A program made the translations under genes and the position numbers. Source: JAYZVT01 sp050248375 (GTDB lineage: Bacteria > Pseudomonadota > Alphaproteobacteria > Rhizobiales > Methyloligellaceae). Taken from it: a DNA stretch of 8,216 nt. Below the pieces are notes generated by a model that did not search any database, was not told the DNA's origin, and saw only the letters and a list, made by a program, of their open reading frames with translations. The stretch lies in assembly GCA_050248375.1 (NCBI GenBank), contig JBFWSL010000181.1, positions 1-8,216 of the forward strand. The letters run 5' to 3'. Below, in pieces: positions 4,765 to 8,216 of this stretch (position 1 is its first letter; every line of letters starts with the position of its first letter).

Positions 4765-6069
4765 ATGAACGTCATGCCCAAGAAGGTCACTCCGAAACCC
4801 TCGCCCAGCCAGTCGGACATCGAAACAGCGCTGGGCATCGGCGTGTCGCGATCCTCCGGTTCCGCTAGGGCGCGCCTGTTGCGCTGGGGCGGGCTGGCAG
4901 TGGCGGCCGTGGCCGCGGCGGCAGCGATCTACTGGATGCTGGGCGGCAATGGCACGAAGGTGCGTTACGTTACCGAGCCCGCCGGCCGGGGAGACCTGAC
5001 CGTGATGGTGACCGCCACGGGCACGGTGCAGCCGACGAACACCGTGGAGGTCTCGAGCGAACTGTCCGGCACCGTGCGCAAGGTGATGGTCGACTTCAAC
5101 TCCAAGGTCGTGGTGGGCCAGACGCTGGCGGAGCTCGACACGGACAAGCTGCAGGCTTCGGTGGATTCCTCGCAGGCCAAGCTCGCGGCCGCCGGCGCGA
5201 GGGTGAAGGATGCCGAGGCGACGGCGGTCGAGAAGAAGCTGGACTACGAGCGCAAGGCGGCGCTGGTGGAGCGGCAGGTGATTTCCGCCCAGGACCTGCA
5301 GGCTGCCAAGGCGGCCTATGACCGCGCGCTCGCGGCGGTGGAAAGCGCACGCGCGGACGTGGGGGCGGCGGCGGCCGACGTCAAGGTCAACGAGACCAAC
5401 CTGTCCAAGAGCTGCATCTGCTCGCCGATCAATGGCATCGTGCTCAGCCGCAACGTGGAGCCCGGACAGACCGTGGCTTCCTCGCTGCAGGCGCCGGTGC
5501 TGTTCACCATCGCGGAAGACCTGACCGAGATGGAGGTGCAGGTGGACGTGGACGAAGCCGACGTGGGCAAGGTGAAGGAAGGCCAGGGCGCGACCTTCTC
5601 GGTCGATGCCTATCCGGACGAGAAGTTCACCGCGGCGATCAAGCAGCTCTATTTCGGTTCCGAGGTGGTGCAGGGCGTCGTCACCTACAAGGCCGTGTTG
5701 AGCGCGGAGAACAAGCAACTGCTCCTGCGTCCCGGCATGACGGCGACGGCCGAGATCGTCGTGGAGCACGTGAAGGACGCGGTGACGGTGCCGAACGCGG
5801 CGCTGCGCTTCTCGCCGCCGGTGGCGTCGCCCGCCAGCAGTCGCAGCTTGCTGGACAGCCTCATGCCGAGGGCGCCGCGCATGCGCGCCGCCACCCGGGC
5901 GCCGGAGGGCGGCAGCGAACGCACCGTCTGGGTGCTCGACAGGAACGGCGAACCCAAGGCAGTGCCGGTCCAGATCGGCGCGACCGACGGGCGGCGCACC
6001 CAGATACTCAAGGGCGATATCTCTCCCGATCAGAATGTGATCGTGGATACCGCCCAGGTAGCGAAGTAG
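4765..6069 (+). CDS. MacA-like periplasmic adaptor (HlyD/RND membrane-fusion protein)
   Basis: The 434-aa protein would bridge an inner-membrane ABC exporter to an outer-membrane channel. A cytosolic tail of about 38 residues precedes one membrane anchor (about 39-59, Ala/Val-rich ending IYWML). A first lipoyl half-motif region lies at about 88-125 (TGTVQPTNTVEVSSELSG). An Ala/Lys-rich coiled-coil hairpin runs about 126-212. The second lipoyl half follows (about 216-250, SPINGIVLSRNVEPGQTV), then a beta-barrel (about 255-335) and a membrane-proximal domain to the end. A Pro/Ala/Arg-rich stretch at about 351-385 looks like an insert in the membrane-proximal domain. Cys217 and Cys219 (CICS) precede the second lipoyl half. 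The ATG at 4765 has AGGTGAG 5 nt upstream. It heads a tight operon with the ATPase 12 bp downstream. The substrate cannot be predicted: macrolides, peptides, siderophores and lipids are known for relatives. Confidence 0.92.
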   Translation: MNVMPKKVTPKPSPSQSDIETALGIGVSRSSGSARARLLRWGGLAVAAVAAAAAIYWMLGGNGTKVRYVTEPAGRGDLTVMVTATGTVQPTNTVEVSSELSGTVRKVMVDFNSKVVVGQTLAELDTDKLQASVDSSQAKLAAAGARVKDAEATAVEKKLDYERKAALVERQVISAQDLQAAKAAYDRALAAVESARADVGAAAADVKVNETNLSKSCICSPINGIVLSRNVEPGQTVASSLQAPVLFTIAEDLTEMEVQVDVDEADVGKVKEGQGATFSVDAYPDEKFTAAIKQLYFGSEVVQGVVTYKAVLSAENKQLLLRPGMTATAEIVVEHVKDAVTVPNAALRFSPPVASPASSRSLLDSLMPRAPRMRAATRAPEGGSERTVWVLDRNGEPKAVPVQIGATDGRRTQILKGDISPDQNVIVDTAQVAK

Positions 6070-6081
6070 GGACGTGCCCCC

Positions 6082-6804
6082 ATGGCGAGGAAACGCGCGG
6101 CGTCCGCTCCCCCGTTGATCGAGTTGAAGGGAGTGACCAGGGTTTACGGCACGGGTGACGCGCAGGTGCGCGCCCTCGACGGCGTGGACATGGTTATCCA
6201 GGAGGGAGAGTTCGTCGCCATCATGGGTCCGTCGGGCTCGGGCAAGTCCACCGCCATGAACGTGATCGGCTGTCTCGACCAGCCGACTTCGGGCGAATAC
6301 CTGTTCAAGGGCGTGTCCGTGGGCGGGCTGTCGCAGGGACAGCGGGCGCTGCTGCGCCGGGGCTTCATCGGCTTCATCTTCCAGGGCTTCAACCTGCTGG
6401 CCCGCACAACCGCAATCGAGAATGTCGAGCTGCCGCTGATCTATCGCGGCATGCCGGTCGCCGAGCGGCGCGAGCTTTCCATGAAGGCGCTGGAGCGGGT
6501 GGGGCTTGCCGGGCGGGCCACGCATACACCCGCGGAGTTGTCGGGCGGCCAGCAGCAGCGGGTGGCCATCGCGCGCGCCATCGTCACCAACCCGTCGGTG
6601 TTGCTGGCCGACGAACCGACCGGAAACGTGGACACCAAGACCAGCCACGAAATCATGAAGCTGCTGACCAGCCTCCACCGGGACCAGGGCATGACCATCA
6701 TCATGGTCACGCATGACGCGCATACCGCGGACTATGCCGAAAGGCTGGTGCGCTTCGTTGACGGCCGCATCGAGAGCGACCGCCGCAACAAGGAAGCCGC
6801 CTGA
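6082..6804 (+). CDS. MacB/LolD-type ABC transporter ATP-binding protein
   Basis: The 240-aa nucleotide-binding subunit powers the exporter from the cytosolic face. All ABC motifs are intact: Walker A GPSGSGKST at residues 49-57, Q-loop Gln101 (FIFQGFNLL), signature LSGGQQQR at 153-160, Walker B VLLADEPT at 173-180 with catalytic Glu178, D-loop GNVDT, and switch His211 (VTHD). The NLLARTTAIENVELPL segment and the Walker B/D-loop wording place it in the MacB/LolD/FtsE-like group. E. coli MacB fuses this domain to the permease; here it is a separate gene. It starts 12 bp after the adaptor stop, and its Shine-Dalgarno (AGGGA) overlaps that stop. Its TGA shares one base with the permease ATG (TGATG), which suggests translational coupling. 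Confidence 0.96.
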   Translation: MARKRAASAPPLIELKGVTRVYGTGDAQVRALDGVDMVIQEGEFVAIMGPSGSGKSTAMNVIGCLDQPTSGEYLFKGVSVGGLSQGQRALLRRGFIGFIFQGFNLLARTTAIENVELPLIYRGMPVAERRELSMKALERVGLAGRATHTPAELSGGQQQRVAIARAIVTNPSVLLADEPTGNVDTKTSHEIMKLLTSLHRDQGMTIIMVTHDAHTADYAERLVRFVDGRIESDRRNKEAA

Positions 6805-8009
6805 TGTTCTACGAGACGCTCAAGCTGGCCTACCAGGCGATCCGTCGCAACATGCTGCGGTCGTTCCTGACGCTTCTCGGCATCGTCATCGGCGTCGGCG
6901 CGGTCATCGCCATGGTGACCATCGGCAACGGAACGACCGCGAAGGTGGCCGCCGACATGTCGAAGCTCGGCAGCAACCTGCTGTTTACGCGGCCGGGCCA
7001 GTTCGGGCCGGGACGCGCCAGTTCCAGCGCCAGGCCGTTCAACGCGCGCGACGTCAACGAATTGCGCAGCCAGCTCCGCGGCGTGCGGGCGGTGGCGCCG
7101 GTCAGCCAGGCGACGGCGACGGTGATCCAGGGCTCCGAGAGCCGGTCGGTCGCGATCACCGGCACCGACAACGACTTCTTCATCACCCAGGACTGGAATC
7201 TCAAGGCGGGGCGGCAGTTTCTCGAAGGCGAGCTGCGCGGCGGCCGCGGCGCCTGCATCATTGGCGACACGGTGCGCGACAAGCTGTTCGGCTCGGCGGA
7301 CTTCCTCGGGCGGCGCATCCGCGTCGGCAAGGTCTCCTGCGAGGTGATCGGGCTGCTGGCGGCGAAAGGCCAGTCCGGCTTCGGCACCGATCAGGACGAC
7401 GTCGTCATCATGCCGCTGCGCACCTTCCAGCGCCGCGTCGCCGGAAACACGGATATCGGCACCATCCAGGTCTCGGCGCAGGACGGCGTCGATACCGCGA
7501 AGGTGCAGGGAGACATCGAGCGGTTGCTGCGGGAGCGGCGCAACATCACCGCGGGCAAGGAGGATGACTTTCGGGTCGCCGACATGAAGCAGATCGCCGA
7601 GACGCAGACGGCGACAACCTCCATGCTGACCACGCTGCTGGCCGCGGTCGCGGGCGTCAGCCTGCTGGTGGGGGGTATTGGCATCATGAACATCATGCTG
7701 GTGTCGGTGACCGAACGGACGCGGGAGATCGGCATCCGGCTCGCCATCGGCGCGCAGGAAGCCCAGGTGCTGATGCAGTTCCTGGTGGAGGCGGTGGTGC
7801 TGTCGCTGATCGGCGGAGTGGCCGGCGTCGCGCTGGGCCTGGGGCTTGCGGGGATCGCCACCTATACGATGAAGATTCCGCTGGTGCTCGACCCGGTGAT
7901 CGTGGTCACGGCCTTTGTCTTCTCGGCGCTGGTGGGCGTGGTCTTCGGCTATTTCCCCGCGCGCCGGGCCGCCCGTCTCGATCCCATTGAGGCGCTGCGC
8001 CACGAGTGA
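6804..8009 (+). CDS. MacB/FtsX-family ABC transporter permease
   Basis: The 401-aa membrane subunit has the type VII (MacB-like) layout: one N-terminal membrane helix (about 18-40), a large periplasmic domain (about 41-274), then three C-terminal helices (about 275-300, 330-353 and 362-384). The opening RRNMLRSFLTLLGIVIGV, the coupling segment ERTREIGIRLAIGA (304-317) and the C-terminal GYFPARRAARLDPIEALR (382-399) are family hallmarks. The periplasmic region is the MacB core domain that docks with the MacA-like adaptor. Cys151 and Cys179 are in this domain and could form a disulfide. The start codon overlaps the ATPase stop by one base, so the three genes form one operon. No TolC-like channel gene follows; the next gene is convergent. 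Relatives act as mechanotransmission exporters rather than classical importers. Confidence 0.95.
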   Translation: MFYETLKLAYQAIRRNMLRSFLTLLGIVIGVGAVIAMVTIGNGTTAKVAADMSKLGSNLLFTRPGQFGPGRASSSARPFNARDVNELRSQLRGVRAVAPVSQATATVIQGSESRSVAITGTDNDFFITQDWNLKAGRQFLEGELRGGRGACIIGDTVRDKLFGSADFLGRRIRVGKVSCEVIGLLAAKGQSGFGTDQDDVVIMPLRTFQRRVAGNTDIGTIQVSAQDGVDTAKVQGDIERLLRERRNITAGKEDDFRVADMKQIAETQTATTSMLTTLLAAVAGVSLLVGGIGIMNIMLVSVTERTREIGIRLAIGAQEAQVLMQFLVEAVVLSLIGGVAGVALGLGLAGIATYTMKIPLVLDPVIVVTAFVFSALVGVVFGYFPARRAARLDPIEALRHE

Positions 8010-8019
8010 GGCGCTGCGC
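7988..8019 (+). repeat. 13-bp direct repeat spanning the permease stop codon
   Basis: TGAGGCGCTGCGC occurs at 7988-8000 and again at 8007-8019, a 19-bp period. The first copy encodes part of EALR and the second contains the stop codon. It may be a short slippage duplication that set the present C-terminus, or GC-rich coincidence. Confidence 0.5.
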
Positions 8020-8020
8020 G

Positions 8021-8033
8021 CGCGCAAAGCGCG
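8021..8033. terminator. Possible terminator hairpin between convergent genes
   Basis: CGCGC-AAA-GCGCG forms a 5-bp stem 11 bp after the permease stop and 5 bp beyond the stop of the convergent gene. The position suits a bidirectional terminator. The stem is short and no T-run follows on either strand, so support is weak. Confidence 0.25.
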
Positions 8034-8037
8034 GGCG

Positions 8038-8216
8038 TCAGGCGGAAACGAGCTTCTTGAACCTGGCCGAGAGCTTGTGCCGGAAGGCGTGGAAGCCCTT
8101 GCGGCCTTCCGAGACCATCCAGTTCATCTGGATGGAACGGCGCACGCCATCGAAGGAGCCGTGGCCGTGCCATGACCTGTCGGAGCGCCTGAACACCAGC
8201 AGCGTGCCGTTGTCCG
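8038..8216 (-). CDS. 2-oxoglutarate/Fe(II) oxygenase-like protein, C-terminal fragment (5' part outside window)
   Basis: The frame is open from the window edge to a TGA at 8040-8038, giving the last 58 residues. It reads DNGTLLVFRRSDRSWHGHGSF and continues with GVRRSIQMNWM. That matches the final core strands of 2OG-Fe(II) dioxygenase-fold proteins: 'G.LLVFRN...SWHGH' supplies the distal iron-ligand His (His16 or His18 of the fragment), and the following RRSIQ supplies the arginine that binds 2-oxoglutarate. The tail is Lys/Arg-rich (HKLSARFKKLVSA). The HxD motif and the start lie outside the window, so activity and substrate cannot be judged. It is convergent with the exporter operon, with a 28-bp gap. 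Confidence 0.7.
   Translation of the reverse strand, partial: DNGTLLVFRRSDRSWHGHGSFDGVRRSIQMNWMVSEGRKGFHAFRHKLSARFKKLVSA

Noticed and set aside
4666..6723. Very long open frame antisense to the adaptor and ATPase genes (about 685 codons)
   Set aside because: It is His/Arg/Gly-rich with no recognisable domain, and lies opposite genes with intact family motifs. Long antisense frames are expected at this GC content.
6732..8027. Long open frame antisense to the permease gene (431 codons)
   Set aside because: Low-complexity Arg/His/Asp composition and a codon mirror of a clear FtsX-family permease.

Overview
The window reads as a high-GC chromosomal segment of an alphaproteobacterium. The best lineage clue is thioredoxin reductase (trxB) followed 20 bp later by a LysR regulator of the LsrB/VtlR type, a pairing I know from Hyphomicrobiales (Sinorhizobium, Brucella, Agrobacterium). 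A promoter matching alphaproteobacterial consensus lies upstream of that pair. Genus cannot be called. There are no tRNAs, rRNAs, insertion sequences, CRISPR arrays or phage genes, and coding density and GC-rich codon use are uniform.

Layout, left to right. (1) 1-725, minus: C-terminally cut gene for an exported alpha/beta hydrolase. (2) 809-1771, plus: msrP, the Tat-exported molybdopterin methionine-sulfoxide reductase, divergent from the hydrolase and without its usual partner msrQ beside it. (3) 1829-2251, minus: an FKBP-type prolyl isomerase lipoprotein, convergent with msrP. (4) 2252-2515: non-coding, with a dense row of inverted repeats. On the minus strand these fold into a hairpin carrying a CU-rich loop, then a 13-bp hairpin with a GAAA tetraloop: a candidate mRNA leader or small RNA. 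(5) 2516-4392, minus: trxB then the lsrB-like regulator, one transcription unit with a candidate RpoH-like or housekeeping promoter at 4449-4480. (6) 4393-4764: divergent intergenic region with promoter and palindromes. (7) 4765-8009, plus: a three-gene MacAB-type export operon of adaptor, separate ABC ATPase and separate FtsX-fold permease. (8) 8038-8216, minus: the C-terminus of a 2-oxoglutarate/Fe(II) oxygenase-like protein, cut by the window edge.

Functionally, the left half is a redox and protein-repair neighbourhood: periplasmic methionine-sulfoxide repair, periplasmic prolyl isomerisation, cytosolic thioredoxin recycling and a LysR factor whose relatives control oxidative-stress and envelope genes. 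The right half is a tripartite exporter lacking its outer-membrane channel gene, which may be supplied elsewhere.

The most unusual item is the structured minus-strand RNA element at about 2340-2446, between lsrB and the FKBP gene. Its CU-rich loop can pair with the FKBP ribosome binding site. It also sits directly downstream of an lsrB-like gene, the place where AbcR-type small RNAs are encoded in Sinorhizobium (from memory).
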